Shown here: in pieces, positions 23,193 to 31,579 of the stretch
How positions within the stretch are numbered: position 1 is the stretch's first letter
Layout: each line of letters opens with the position of its first letter
Origin: Massilia sp. Root335
Lineage (GTDB): Bacteria; Pseudomonadota; Gammaproteobacteria; Burkholderiales; Burkholderiaceae_D
Direction of reading: 5' to 3'
DNA: 64,000 bases
Assembly: GCF_001425685.1 (NCBI RefSeq)
Contig: NZ_LMCY01000008.1
Location: 321,161 to 385,160, forward strand
The notes under the pieces: model-generated
The model's database searches: none
The model's input: the letters and a program-made list of their open reading frames with translations, nothing else
Told to the model about the DNA's origin: nothing
Program-made: the position numbers and the translations under genes

Positions 23193-23281
23193 CACAGGTC
23201 CTCCGCGTTGAACATGGCGTACAGCAGGTACGCCAGCAGGGCGCCGGAAGCGAGCGCGCCGATCAGGTAAAAGAGCGTCAT
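23192..23281 (-). CDS. kdpF: KdpF, small membrane subunit
   Basis: This 29-residue single-helix peptide ([20 protein letters not shown], then YAMFNAEDL) is the usual size and sequence of KdpF, a lipid-like stabiliser of the KdpABC complex. Its stop overlaps the kdpA start by one base, and its own ATG overlaps the stop of the next small gene upstream by four bases (ATGA). It is too short for routine gene calling. Confidence 0.93.
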   Translation of the reverse strand: MTLFYLIGALASGALLAYLLYAMFNAEDL

Positions 23282-23370
23282 GTGCGCTCCCCCAGTTGAG
23301 CGCAGCCGCTTGCCATGCCCCAGGCCAGGGCAAGGAACAAGACGATCGCGCCGATGAAGACGATATCCAT
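23278..23370 (-). CDS. Predicted 30-residue membrane microprotein leading the kdp operon
   Basis: An ATG at 23370 preceded by GAGG (five-base spacer) opens a frame reading [20 protein letters not shown] and then [10 protein letters not shown], followed by TGA. It is one hydrophobic helix with a short polar tail containing Cys. The TGA overlaps the kdpF ATG (ATGA). That coupling, the good ribosome site and the helix-tail layout argue that it is translated. Short frames of this type sit upstream of kdpF in other betaproteobacteria as far as I recall, but I know of no assigned function. It might be a further accessory subunit or a leader peptide. Confidence 0.7.
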   Translation of the reverse strand: MDIVFIGAIVLFLALAWGMASGCAQLGERT

Positions 23371-23488
23371 GCGTACCTCGTTGTTCAGGTTGATCGGAAA
23401 GCCAGGGCGGCGGCGCCAGCCGTTCCCGTCGGACGGTCGTGCGCCTTGCCGTCATGCGTTGCGATGCAATGGAGTGTAGAGACGCGGA

Positions 23489-23534
23489 CGTAAAGATTTT
23501 CTAAAAAGATGTCCGGCGCGGATAAACGGTTTAT
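23489..23534. promoter_or_regulatory. Candidate control region between kdp and kup
   Basis: Within the 262-bp divergent gap, 23489-23511 is an AT-rich block. Read on the minus strand it shows two CTTTxxxx segments 13 bp apart, a plausible KdpE direct-repeat site upstream of kdp. Next to it is a perfect palindrome, ATAAAC-G-GTTTAT, at 23522-23534. A TACAAAATATTTAT tract near 23572 could hold the kup -10 box. KdpE binding is an inference from position, not from a proven consensus. Confidence 0.4.
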
Positions 23535-23632
23535 TTACGGACGGGGTCGTGCGCCGTCGGGCAGTGTTTTTACAAAATATTTATGCGCCGCCCGGTACGA
23601 TACCGCTCCCGAATACCGTCTGGAGGACCCGG

Positions 23633-25510
23633 TTGGATACGCAGCAGAACAACAAGAAAGTGGCCGGCCTCGCGCTCGCCGCCATCGGCATCGTGTACGG
23701 CGACATCGGCACCAGTCCGCTGTACTCGCTGAAGACCGTCTTCGATCCCACGCATGGGCTGGCGCTCACGCCGGCCAACCTGGTCGGCGTCGTATCGCTG
23801 ATCTTCTGGGGCCTGACCATCATCGTTTCGTTCAAATACGTGGCGCTGGTCCTGCGCGCCGACAATCGCGGCGAAGGCGGCATCATGGCGCTCCTGGCGC
23901 TCGCGCTGGCAGCCGTCGGCGAGCGCAAGCGCCTGCACACCGCGCTGCTGCTGATCGGGGTATTCGGCGCGTCGTTGTTCTACGGCGACAGCGTGATCAC
24001 GCCGGCGATTTCGGTCCTGTCGGCCGTCGAGGGCCTGGAGGTCGCCACCCCGGCGATGCAGGCCTATGTCGTGCCGTTGACGATCGTCATCCTGATCGGC
24101 CTGTATGCGGCCCAGAGTCACGGCACCGCCGGCATCGGCCGCTGGTTCGGCCCGATCATGCTGGTGTGGTTCGCGGTGCTGGCGGCAATAGGCGTCCTGA
24201 ACATCGCCCGCAGCCCCGCCATCCTGGTCGCGCTCAATCCGTGGCATGCGCTGCGCTTCTTCATCGACAACCGCGGCATCGCCTTTCTCGCGCTCGGCGC
24301 GATCGTCCTGGCGTTCACGGGCGCCGAGGCGCTGTACGCCGACATGGGCCACTTCGGCAGGAAGCCGATCCGGCTCGCCTGGTTCGCCGTCGCCTTTCCG
24401 GCGCTGGCCCTGAACTACCTCGGCCAGGGCGGCCTGTTGCTGGCCCGCCCGGAAGCGATCGCCAATCCGTTCTTCCAGCAGTTGGGCAGCTGGAGCGTCT
24501 ATCCGCTGGTCGTGCTGTCCACCATCGCGACCGTCATCGCATCGCAGGCGACGATATCCGGCACGTTCTCGATGACCAAGGAAGCGATCGCACTCGGTTT
24601 CCTGCCGCGCATGCGCGTCGTGCACACGTCGGAACGGGAGATCGGGCAGATCTATCTTCCGCTCATCAACTGGCTGCAGCTGATCGCGGTGCTGCTGGCC
24701 GTCGTCGGATTCGGCTCGTCCGAGCAACTGGCATCGGCCTACGGCATCGCGGTCACCGCAACGATGCTGGCGACGACGATCCTCACGTATTTCGTGATCC
24801 GCTACCGCTGGCGCATGAACCTGCTGCTGTGCCTGGGTGCGACCGGCTTTTTTCTGGTGATCGACGTGGCGTTCTTTGCGGCGAACGCCCTCAAGATATT
24901 GCATGGCGGCTGGTTCCCGTTGTTGCTGGGCGTATTGCTGTTCACCCTGATGCTCACCTGGCGCCGGGGGCGCCAGCAAGTGTTCGACAACCTGCAAAAG
25001 CATGCCATTCCACTCGACGCTTTCTTGGAGTCATTGTTCATTGGGCCGCCGACGCGGGTGCCCGGTACGGCGATTTTCCTGCGCGGCGAAAGCGATGGCG
25101 TGCCGCATGCGATGCTGCATAATCTTTCGCATAACAAGGTGTTGCACGAACGTGTCGTGTTTCTCACCGTGCACATCACGGACGAGCCCCGTGTCGACCC
25201 GCAGTCCCAGGTCCGCATCACCGGGCTTGGCCACGGCTGCCATCAGGTCGACGTGACGTTCGGTTTCAAGGACGAGCCGGACATTCCCGGCATGCTGGGC
25301 CTCTGCGCACGCCACGGGCTGGCGTTCGACATGATGGAGACCTCTTTCTTCGTCGCGCGGCAAACCGTGATCTCGACGCCGGGCGCGGGCATGGCGCCAT
25401 GGCGCGAGCACCTGTTCGTCGCGATGCAGCGCAACGCGCGCGATGCCGCCGACTACTACCGGATCCCGACCAACCGGGTCATCGAGCTGGGAACGCAAGT
25501 CGAAATCTAG
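23633..25510 (+). CDS. kup: Kup-type low-affinity potassium/proton symporter
   Basis: This 625-residue transporter of the KUP/HAK/KT family opens with the invariant LALAAIGIVYGDIGTSPLYS and continues through FGASLFYGDSVITPAISVLS, about twelve membrane helices and a C-terminal cytoplasmic domain (VPGTAIFLRGESDGVPHAML onward). The start is a TTG at 23633, chosen because GGAGG at 23622-23626 sits six bases before it and the resulting length matches the family (about 622-628). In-frame upstream codons would add an unsupported extension. It is divergent from kdp, so both K+ uptake systems share one control region. Confidence 0.95.
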   Translation: MDTQQNNKKVAGLALAAIGIVYGDIGTSPLYSLKTVFDPTHGLALTPANLVGVVSLIFWGLTIIVSFKYVALVLRADNRGEGGIMALLALALAAVGERKRLHTALLLIGVFGASLFYGDSVITPAISVLSAVEGLEVATPAMQAYVVPLTIVILIGLYAAQSHGTAGIGRWFGPIMLVWFAVLAAIGVLNIARSPAILVALNPWHALRFFIDNRGIAFLALGAIVLAFTGAEALYADMGHFGRKPIRLAWFAVAFPALALNYLGQGGLLLARPEAIANPFFQQLGSWSVYPLVVLSTIATVIASQATISGTFSMTKEAIALGFLPRMRVVHTSEREIGQIYLPLINWLQLIAVLLAVVGFGSSEQLASAYGIAVTATMLATTILTYFVIRYRWRMNLLLCLGATGFFLVIDVAFFAANALKILHGGWFPLLLGVLLFTLMLTWRRGRQQVFDNLQKHAIPLDAFLESLFIGPPTRVPGTAIFLRGESDGVPHAMLHNLSHNKVLHERVVFLTVHITDEPRVDPQSQVRITGLGHGCHQVDVTFGFKDEPDIPGMLGLCARHGLAFDMMETSFFVARQTVISTPGAGMAPWREHLFVAMQRNARDAADYYRIPTNRVIELGTQVEI

Positions 25511-25615
25511 GCATCCGCGGATCACGCATGAGGCCCGGCCGCATCGTCCCGTGCGCCGGTGGACGCCGCGGCGCGACGCGGCTAAGCTGGAGCCCCGCAG
25601 GATTCGGAGCATCGC

Positions 25616-27214
25616 ATGCACAATTCCGATGACGGTGCCGGCCACGGCACCGACCACGCCGGCGCCGCGCTGCCCGCGCTCGACGGGCCGCGCCGTCCAC
25701 TGGCGGCGCTGACCATCGCGCTGCTGTCCTGCTTTTGCCTGTTGCTGGCCGGCCTGCAGGGCTGGAGCGCCTGGCATGCCTACCGGACCCGCCTGGACGA
25801 CAGCCGCGTCGCCACGGCCAACATGACGCGCGCGCTGGCGTCGCATGCGGAGACGTCGATCAAGCTCGGCGATGCCGTGCTGGCCGAGATGGTCGAGCGC
25901 ATCGAGCACGACGGCCTGGACGATGCCGCCACGGAACGCCTGACGTTGCGGCTGCGCGAGCTCACGCACGACGTCGGCGAACTGCACGGCCTGTTCGTGT
26001 ACGGCCCGGACGGGAAGTGGCTGACGTCGTCGCTGCCGCGTCCCATGCAGGGCAATAATTTCGACCGCGAATATTTCCAGTACCACCTGCTGCACACCGG
26101 GCGCGGCACCCACGTGAGCGTGCCCGTGCGCAGCCGCTCGACCGGCGTGTGGATCCTGCCGCTGTCGCGCCGCATCGAGGCGCCCGACGGCACCTTCGCC
26201 GGGGTGGTGCTGGCCACGCTCAACCTGGGGTGGTTCGGCCGCTTCTACGACAGCTTCGACGTCGGCAAGAACGGCACCATCCTGCTGGCGCTCGACAACG
26301 GCACGCTGGTCTACCGCCGTCCGTTCCACGATGACCAGGTCGGCATGGACATCCGCAACGGCACCATCTGGGAGCAGGCCCAGCGCAGCGGCCAGCCCGG
26401 CTCGGCCGTGCTGGCGCCCAGGATCGACAACATCGAGCGCCTGTACAGCTACCGGCACCTGGCGGGTTTTCCGCTGTTCGTCGCCAGCGGGGAGGCCAAG
26501 GACGAGATCCTGGCCGGATGGCGCCGCAGCACGCTGCAGACGGGCGTGCTGGTGCTGGCGGCGATTTGCGCGCTGGCGTGGGGCGGCGTGCTCCTCGTGC
26601 GCCAGATCCGCGTCCGCGAGCGGCTCGAACACGACCTGCGCCGCGCGGGCGCCGCGCTGCAGCGCCACAACGAGTCGTTGCAGAACCTGGCCGACAGCGA
26701 CGCCTTGACGAACCTCGCCAATCGCCGCCTGTTCGAGGACCGCCTCGTGCGCGAATACGACCGCGCGCGCCGCAGCGGCGCGCCGTTCGCCCTCGTCATG
26801 GCCGACATCGACCATTTCAAGCAGTACAACGACCATTACGGCCACCCGGCCGGCGACGACTGCCTGCGCAAGGTGGCCGGTGCCGTCGCCGACGGCGCGC
26901 GCCGTCCGGCCGACCTGGCCGCGCGCTACGGCGGCGAGGAATTCGCCGTCATCCTCGCCGATACCGACCTGGCCGGCGCCAACGCGGTGGCCGACAGGAT
27001 CCGTGCATCCGTGGCCGGCCTCGACCTGCGCCATCCGGACAGCCCATCCGGCCGCGTCACCCTCAGCATGGGCCTGTACGTCGGCCATCCGTCCCTGGCC
27101 GAACGCAACGATCCGCTGGCCTGGGTCGACGTGGCCGACCGGCTGCTGTACGAGGCCAAGGACACGGGCCGGAACCGCGTCGTCGCGCGCGAGGGCCACG
27201 AGGCGGCGGCTTGA
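25616..27214 (+). CDS. Membrane diguanylate cyclase with dCache-type periplasmic sensor
   Basis: The 532-residue protein has a membrane helix at about 28-50, a periplasmic double-Cache-like sensor (about 55-300, with [28 protein letters not shown] and [20 protein letters not shown]), a second helix (about 303-325) and a C-terminal GGDEF domain. The catalytic loop is a canonical G439-GEEF443, with [20 protein letters not shown] upstream. It should make c-di-GMP in response to an extracellular small molecule, often an organic acid or amino acid in this sensor class. It is monocistronic, with ohrR-like and barrel-protein genes downstream on the same strand. Confidence 0.9.
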   Translation: MHNSDDGAGHGTDHAGAALPALDGPRRPLAALTIALLSCFCLLLAGLQGWSAWHAYRTRLDDSRVATANMTRALASHAETSIKLGDAVLAEMVERIEHDGLDDAATERLTLRLRELTHDVGELHGLFVYGPDGKWLTSSLPRPMQGNNFDREYFQYHLLHTGRGTHVSVPVRSRSTGVWILPLSRRIEAPDGTFAGVVLATLNLGWFGRFYDSFDVGKNGTILLALDNGTLVYRRPFHDDQVGMDIRNGTIWEQAQRSGQPGSAVLAPRIDNIERLYSYRHLAGFPLFVASGEAKDEILAGWRRSTLQTGVLVLAAICALAWGGVLLVRQIRVRERLEHDLRRAGAALQRHNESLQNLADSDALTNLANRRLFEDRLVREYDRARRSGAPFALVMADIDHFKQYNDHYGHPAGDDCLRKVAGAVADGARRPADLAARYGGEEFAVILADTDLAGANAVADRIRASVAGLDLRHPDSPSGRVTLSMGLYVGHPSLAERNDPLAWVDVADRLLYEAKDTGRNRVVAREGHEAAA

Positions 27215-27308
27215 ACCCTGCCGTGCGCCCCGCGGCTGCGGAAGGCCTACACTGGCGTGGAGTCCGCTCGATGCGGGCATTGACGGCGCGCGATCCGATC
27301 TGCGAACC

Positions 27309-27773
27309 ATGGAAGCCAACGACGCATCCACCCGGCACGGCAAGCGGACGCCGCTTCTCGACGACCAGTTGTGTTTTGCGCTGTACTCGACTGGCCTGGC
27401 GATGAACAAGGTGTACCGCAAGCTGTTGCGCCGGCTGGATCTGACCTATCCGCAATACCTCGTCATGCTGGTGCTGTGGGAAAAGGACGAGCAGACGGTA
27501 TCCGAGATCGGCGCCCGGCTGTTCCTCGACTCGGCCACGCTGACGCCGCTCCTCAAGCGGCTCGAGGCGGCCGACCTGGTGACGCGGACCCGTTCCGCCC
27601 TGGACGAGCGCCAGGTCGTCGTTGCCCTGAGCCCGGGCGGCCGCGCGCTCGAGCGCGAAGCCGCCGCGATCCACGACGGCGTGCTGTGCGCCGCGGCCTG
27701 CGCGCCGTCCGAACTGGCGGCCATCAAGCGCCAGCTGGACATGCTGCGCGGTAAACTGGCCGACCATACGTAG
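27309..27773 (+). CDS. OhrR-like MarR-family redox regulator
   Basis: The 154-residue winged-helix repressor has N-terminal [20 protein letters not shown], which carries the peroxide-sensing cysteine (Cys22) at the OhrR position. [14 protein letters not shown] and [23 protein letters not shown] (recognition helix) follow. OhrR proteins repress the organic hydroperoxide reductase gene ohr until Cys is oxidised. Here no ohr gene is adjacent, which is unusual because the two are normally neighbours. Two further cysteines near residues 127 and 131 could allow a 2-Cys mechanism. The start at 27309 fits the family N-terminus. Confidence 0.88.
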   Translation: MEANDASTRHGKRTPLLDDQLCFALYSTGLAMNKVYRKLLRRLDLTYPQYLVMLVLWEKDEQTVSEIGARLFLDSATLTPLLKRLEAADLVTRTRSALDERQVVVALSPGGRALEREAAAIHDGVLCAAACAPSELAAIKRQLDMLRGKLADHT

Positions 27774-27871
27774 CGGCGCCGCGACGGCTGCGTGTGGTCA
27801 TCGGAGCGCGCTCCGGTCGCCCGCTTTGTTGTAACAACGTGAAACATCGTACGTATATCGTGATGCGATCT

Positions 27872-27892
27872 TGAACACGGAATGCTATCGTG
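27872..27892 (+). promoter_or_regulatory. Conserved upstream element of the first barrel-protein gene
   Basis: TGAACAC at 27872-27878 is followed by TGCTATCGTG at 27883-27892, which resembles an extended -10 box (TGC-TATCGT). The same two blocks occur before the paralogous gene at 32644, although the rest of the two intergenic regions differs. This points to a shared promoter or regulator. Confidence 0.5.
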
Positions 27893-27935
27893 ACGGGGTC
27901 TCCGGTTGAATCATCCACGACAACGAGAGAGGACG

Positions 27936-28589
27936 ATGAAGACATCCAGTTTTGCATTGGCCGCCGGGCTGCTTGCCGCCGGCGGCGCCCAGGCTCAACT
28001 GCTGGACGGCGCGACCGCGCCCAGGACGCTGTCGTCGACGCCCGCGCCGTCGCAACCGTTCGCGAAAGTCCAGCCCGTCCCGCGCACCTATATGGGCAAT
28101 GCCGCGGAGCCGGTCGGACTGAGAAATCCCGCCAAGAGTGAGTTCGGCGTCTACGTGGCGGACCCGAAACTGTTCGGCGGCATCAACCTCAGTCCGCACG
28201 TCGCGCTCGAAACGGGGTACGCGAACCTCTACACCCGCGGCTATCACTTCGCCGACTACGCCAGGCCCGACGAAGTGAACGGTGCCCTGGGCACCAAGGG
28301 CTTCAACAGCTACCTGGCCGCCAGGGTCAACGTGCCCGTCAACGACAGTTTTTCCGCCTACGGGAAGGTGGGCGTCGCCTACAGCGAGCGCGTGGCCCAC
28401 GACAAGACCCTGCGCGCCACTGCCTCGGACAGCGACGTGGGCGCCTATGCCGGGATGGGCGCGCGCTACAAGCTGACCGAGAAGGCGTCGGTGTCCGCGC
28501 AGTACGAGCAGTACGGTAACAGCGCGAAGAAATGGGGCAGCGAGACCAATAATTCCGGGCTGAGCGCCAAGTTCAGGATGGGCTTCTGA
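27936..28589 (+). CDS. Outer-membrane beta-barrel protein (OmpA-like/opacity-type)
   Basis: The 217-residue precursor has a Sec signal peptide (MKTSSFALAAGLLAAGGAQA, cleavage after AQA) and a proline-rich linker. The rest is alternating strands of a small eight-stranded barrel (FGGINLSPHVALETGYANLY, GFNSYLAARVNVPVNDSFSA, YGKVGVAYSERV, AGMGARYKLTEKASVSAQYE) ending in the barrel signal Met-Gly-Phe. GAGAGG before the ATG supports the start. It is a paralogue of the gene at 32644-33222, with an extra 40-residue segment after the signal peptide. The role is probably structural or adhesive; no transport function is indicated. Confidence 0.85.
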   Translation: MKTSSFALAAGLLAAGGAQAQLLDGATAPRTLSSTPAPSQPFAKVQPVPRTYMGNAAEPVGLRNPAKSEFGVYVADPKLFGGINLSPHVALETGYANLYTRGYHFADYARPDEVNGALGTKGFNSYLAARVNVPVNDSFSAYGKVGVAYSERVAHDKTLRATASDSDVGAYAGMGARYKLTEKASVSAQYEQYGNSAKKWGSETNNSGLSAKFRMGF

Positions 28590-28652
28590 GCCTGCGGTCC
28601 ATGGCGCGCGCCTTGTGTCAGAATGTCGGCCGGTTCGACGTGAAAGACGCAC

Positions 28653-29411
28653 ATGGATAAATTGATTTCGGAATTGACCCGCCTGTACCTGGTGCCGGAC
28701 AGCCAGGCCGCGCAGGCGCTGGCGCAACGGGGCGGCGGCGGGCCGTGCGCGCCCGTCGACCTCGTGTCGGACGACGGCCTGACGCGCGCCATCGCGATCC
28801 CGTTTCGCAAGGCGCCCGGCGCGGACGAGCAGCACTGGGAGCACCTGTGCACCGTCGCGAACGGCCTGCAGGAGGACTTCGGCTTTCCGGCGCCCGCGGT
28901 GAGCGTCGCCAGCGCGGGCGGCTTCGTGCTGTGGCTGTCGCTGGCGGTGCCCGTCCCGGTGGCCGCGGCGCGGCGCTTCGTCGACGGCCTGGCCCGCCTG
29001 TGGCCGGACACGCTGCCGGACGCCGCCGCCGTCGCCGTCCCAGTGGAACTGCCGCCGTGCCTGAACGGGGCGACCGGCACCTGGGCCGCCTTCATTCATC
29101 CGGGCATGGGCGCGTCGTTCGCGGACGAATCCGGGCTCGACATGCCGCCGCCCGTGGCGGGGCAGGTCGCGTTCCTGGAAGGGCTGGACAGCATCACGGC
29201 CGGGCAGTTCGATGCGGCGCTGGCCCGGCTGGAGCCGGTGGCGCCGGCGGCGCCGGTCCGGCCGTCCGCCGCGCCGGCGCGCCACGACGCGGGCATCCCG
29301 GACGGGCTGCTGCTCAAGGATGCCACGCTGGAAGACATCGTCCGCGCCCTGCATGCGCGCGACATCGAGCCGACGTTCCGTTTCGTGCGCATGGAACGCC
29401 CGGCGCAATGA
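28653..29411 (+). CDS. Hypothetical protein, 252 residues
   Basis: I do not recognise this protein. It is soluble with no signal peptide or membrane helix. The first 170 residues look like one folded domain (MDKLISELTRLYLVPDSQAA, DDGLTRAIAIPFRKAPGADE, FGFPAPAVSVASAGGFVLWL). The pattern is loosely reminiscent of archaeo-eukaryotic primase-like or polymerase-helper folds, but without motifs I can trust. A proline/alanine-rich linker (about 195-215) leads to a short C-terminal segment (LLLKDATLEDIVRALHARDI). Codon use matches the neighbours. It lies on the plus strand between a barrel gene and a converging LysR gene. Confidence 0.7.
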   Translation: MDKLISELTRLYLVPDSQAAQALAQRGGGGPCAPVDLVSDDGLTRAIAIPFRKAPGADEQHWEHLCTVANGLQEDFGFPAPAVSVASAGGFVLWLSLAVPVPVAAARRFVDGLARLWPDTLPDAAAVAVPVELPPCLNGATGTWAAFIHPGMGASFADESGLDMPPPVAGQVAFLEGLDSITAGQFDAALARLEPVAPAAPVRPSAAPARHDAGIPDGLLLKDATLEDIVRALHARDIEPTFRFVRMERPAQ

Positions 29412-29438
29412 ACCCGTCCGGCCTGCGCGGCCGGCCGG

Positions 29439-30320
29439 TCAACCTGCGAGATACGCCGCCAGCTCGTCCGGCGTCCCTTTCGGAAACGCCGCCTTCAGAT
29501 AATCGAGGAAGGCGGATACGCGCGCACTCAGCAGCCGCCGCGACGGGTACAGCGCCCACAGGGCAATCTCCGGCCCGGCCACGTCGCCCCAGCTCACCAG
29601 CGTGCCGGCGGCGAGATCGCGGCTGACGAGCGAGACCGGCAGGCAGCCCGCGCCGACGCCCGCCCGCACGGCGTCACGTACCATCACCAGCGATGACAGG
29701 CGCAGTACCGGGTCGATCGCGATCTCCGGCTGTTCCATCACGCGCCAGGCTGCCTGGACACTCGTGGTCCGCACGACCGCGGGCACGGCCGCAGCGCCCG
29801 CCGCCCGGACCAGCGCCGGGCTCGCCACGACGGCGAGCCGGTCGCGCAGGAAGATGCGGCCGACCAGGTTTTCATCGGGATCCGGATTGACGCGGATCAC
29901 GAGGTCATAGCCTTCCTCGACCATGTCCACGGGCCGGTCTTCCGTCGTCACTTCCAGCCGCACCTCCGGGTAGCGCAAGGCGAACCCGGCGGCCAGCTTC
30001 CCCATCGCCGTCTGCGCGAACAGCAGCGGCGCGCTGACCCGCAGCCGGCCGCGCGGCCGCGCGCCGCCCGAGGCGAGCGCCGCCGCCGTTTCGTCGATTT
30101 CCGTCAGCAACGCCCCCGTCCGCTCGTACAGCGCCCGCCCTTCCTCGGTGAGCTTGAGCACGCGCGCCCCCCTTTCGAGCAGGCGCAGGCCGAGGCCGGC
30201 CTCCAGCTCGGCGACGCGGCGCGACAGGGTCGCCTTCGGGCGGCCGGTCGCCCGTGCGGCGCGGCCGAACCCGCCGTGACGGGCGACGAGGTTGAAATCG
30301 GCGAGGGCGAGCAAGTCCAT
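29439..30320 (-). CDS. LysR-family transcriptional regulator
   Basis: The 293-residue protein has the LysR winged HTH in residues 1-60 (LADFNLVARHGGFGRAARAT, then KATLSRRVAELEAGLGLRLL) and a periplasmic-binding-like effector domain (about 90-290). ATG 30320 puts the HTH at the usual distance from the start. It diverges from the NmrA-type oxidoreductase gene, with 115 bp between the starts, the standard layout for a LysR regulator and its target. The effector is unknown; this branch often controls a neighbouring NAD(P)-dependent quinone or aldehyde detoxification gene. Confidence 0.9.
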   Translation of the reverse strand: MDLLALADFNLVARHGGFGRAARATGRPKATLSRRVAELEAGLGLRLLERGARVLKLTEEGRALYERTGALLTEIDETAAALASGGARPRGRLRVSAPLLFAQTAMGKLAAGFALRYPEVRLEVTTEDRPVDMVEEGYDLVIRVNPDPDENLVGRIFLRDRLAVVASPALVRAAGAAAVPAVVRTTSVQAAWRVMEQPEIAIDPVLRLSSLVMVRDAVRAGVGAGCLPVSLVSRDLAAGTLVSWGDVAGPEIALWALYPSRRLLSARVSAFLDYLKAAFPKGTPDELAAYLAG

Positions 30321-30334
30321 GTGTTTCACCTGTG

Positions 30335-30360
30335 AGACGGAATGTCTAAATATACCGTCT
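30335..30360. promoter_or_regulatory. Candidate LysR-regulator binding site
   Basis: The inverted repeat AGACGG-N14-CCGTCT lies in the divergent gap between the LysR gene and the NmrA-type gene. Symmetry and location fit a dyad site for the LysR protein. The AT-rich centre (TCTAAATATA) may contain a -10 box. Confidence 0.45.
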
Positions 30361-30435
30361 ATCGGCGCACCTGTGGGACGTCTAAGCTGTGAAGCGTCAA
30401 CCGACACTTATCAACTTCCACCAGGAGCAAACATC

Positions 30436-31305
30436 ATGACCATTCTCGTCACCGGAGCAACGGGCAACGTCGGCCGCCACGTCGTCGATCAACTCGTGAA
30501 GCGCGGCGCCAATGTCCGCGTACTCGTCCGCAACCCCGCGAAAGCCGATTTCCCGGCCGGCGTCGACGTCGTCCAGGGCGACCTGCTCGACGTCGATGCG
30601 CTGCGCGGCGCGTTCGCCGGCGTGTCCACGCTGTTCCTGCTGAATGCCGTCGTGCCCGACGAATTCACGCAGGCGCTGGTCGCGCTCAACGTCGCCCGGG
30701 AAGCGGGTGTGGACCGGGTCGTCTACCTGTCCGTCATCCACAGCGACCTGTACGTCAACGTGCCTCACTTCGCGGGCAAGTTCGGCGTCGAGCGGATGAT
30801 CGAGCGGATGGGCTTTTCCGCCACGATCCTGCGTCCAGCGTATTTCATGGACAACGACGTCACGATCAAGGACGTCGTGCTCGGCTACGGCACCTACCCG
30901 ATGCCGATCGGCGCCAAGGGCCTGGCCATGATCGCCGTGCGCGACATCGGCGAGATCGCGGCCATCGAGCTGATCCACCGCCACAACGCCACGCGGCCGC
31001 TGCCGACTGAGCGGATCAATCTGGTCGGTCCGGACACGCTGACGGGGGCGGACGTCGCCGCCATCTGGTCGGACGTGCTGCAACGCCCGATCGCGTACGG
31101 CGGCGACGACACGGCCGGGTTCGAGCAGAACCTGCGCCGGTTCATGCCGGCCTGGATGGCGTACGACATGCGCCTGATGAGTGAGCGCTTCCTTACCGAC
31201 GGCATGGTCCCGGCGGCGGGTGACGTCGCGCGGCTGACTGCGCTGCTGGGACGGCCGCTGCGTTCGTATCGCGACTTCGCCGCCGGCATCGCCGCCGCGG
31301 CCTGA
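30436..31305 (+). CDS. NmrA-like NAD(P)-binding protein (atypical SDR)
   Basis: The 289-residue Rossmann-fold protein has the N-terminal dinucleotide loop TGATGNVG (G7xxG10xxG13), then VRVLVRNPAKADFPAGVDVV and VVQGDLLDVDALRGAFAGVS, the pattern of the NmrA/SDR-a5 group (quinone oxidoreductase QorB or redox-sensing NmrA). Typical SDR Tyr-Lys catalysis is not obvious, as expected for this group. AGGAG at 30423-30427 sets the start. It is divergent from the LysR gene, its likely regulator. The role is inferred as NAD(P)H-linked reduction or redox sensing of small electrophiles. Confidence 0.85.
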   Translation: MTILVTGATGNVGRHVVDQLVKRGANVRVLVRNPAKADFPAGVDVVQGDLLDVDALRGAFAGVSTLFLLNAVVPDEFTQALVALNVAREAGVDRVVYLSVIHSDLYVNVPHFAGKFGVERMIERMGFSATILRPAYFMDNDVTIKDVVLGYGTYPMPIGAKGLAMIAVRDIGEIAAIELIHRHNATRPLPTERINLVGPDTLTGADVAAIWSDVLQRPIAYGGDDTAGFEQNLRRFMPAWMAYDMRLMSERFLTDGMVPAAGDVARLTALLGRPLRSYRDFAAGIAAAA

Positions 31306-31438
31306 CGCCACGAGGCTTCGGCTTTCCCGCAGTTGAACCTCTGATATTTCTGATTCTTTTGTTGACCCGACCGCTATACACTTGTTCATCGTCAACTCAT
31401 ATAGAAACGTCGATAAACCTGCTGCGCGTTGCACTGTT

Positions 31439-31484
31439 GTCCTGCGATGCTCGCTGTACTTGCGTACAGCTCCGCTTCTCGGAC
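31439..31484. ncRNA. 46-nt imperfect hairpin in the leader of the prohibitin-family gene
   Basis: The perfect 7-bp stem GCTGTAC/GTACAGC with loop TTGC (31453-31470) is extended symmetrically. GA-GC pairs with GC-TC ten bases further out, and GTCC (31439-31442) pairs with GGAC (31481-31484). The structure lies about 100 bp before the coding start, downstream of a TATACA box (about 31373). It is either a leader RNA structure or a dispersed repeat. No function can be read from it. Confidence 0.45.
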
Positions 31485-31579
31485 ACCATTGCGGCCGCTC
31501 GCGACGGTTTCTCGAGGTTCCTAATTGACGAGCTGCCGGCCAAAGTCGATCGGCGGAACCAAGCAGAAAGGGATGCAAA

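Noticed and set aside
19245..23270. Open frame of more than 1300 codons on the plus strand across kdpABC
   Set aside because: It is antisense to conserved kdp genes and has low-complexity His/Asp/Gln/Arg composition.
23549..23632. Upstream extension of kup
   Set aside because: It has no ribosome site, and the family N-terminus begins with the TTG at 23633 behind GGAGG.
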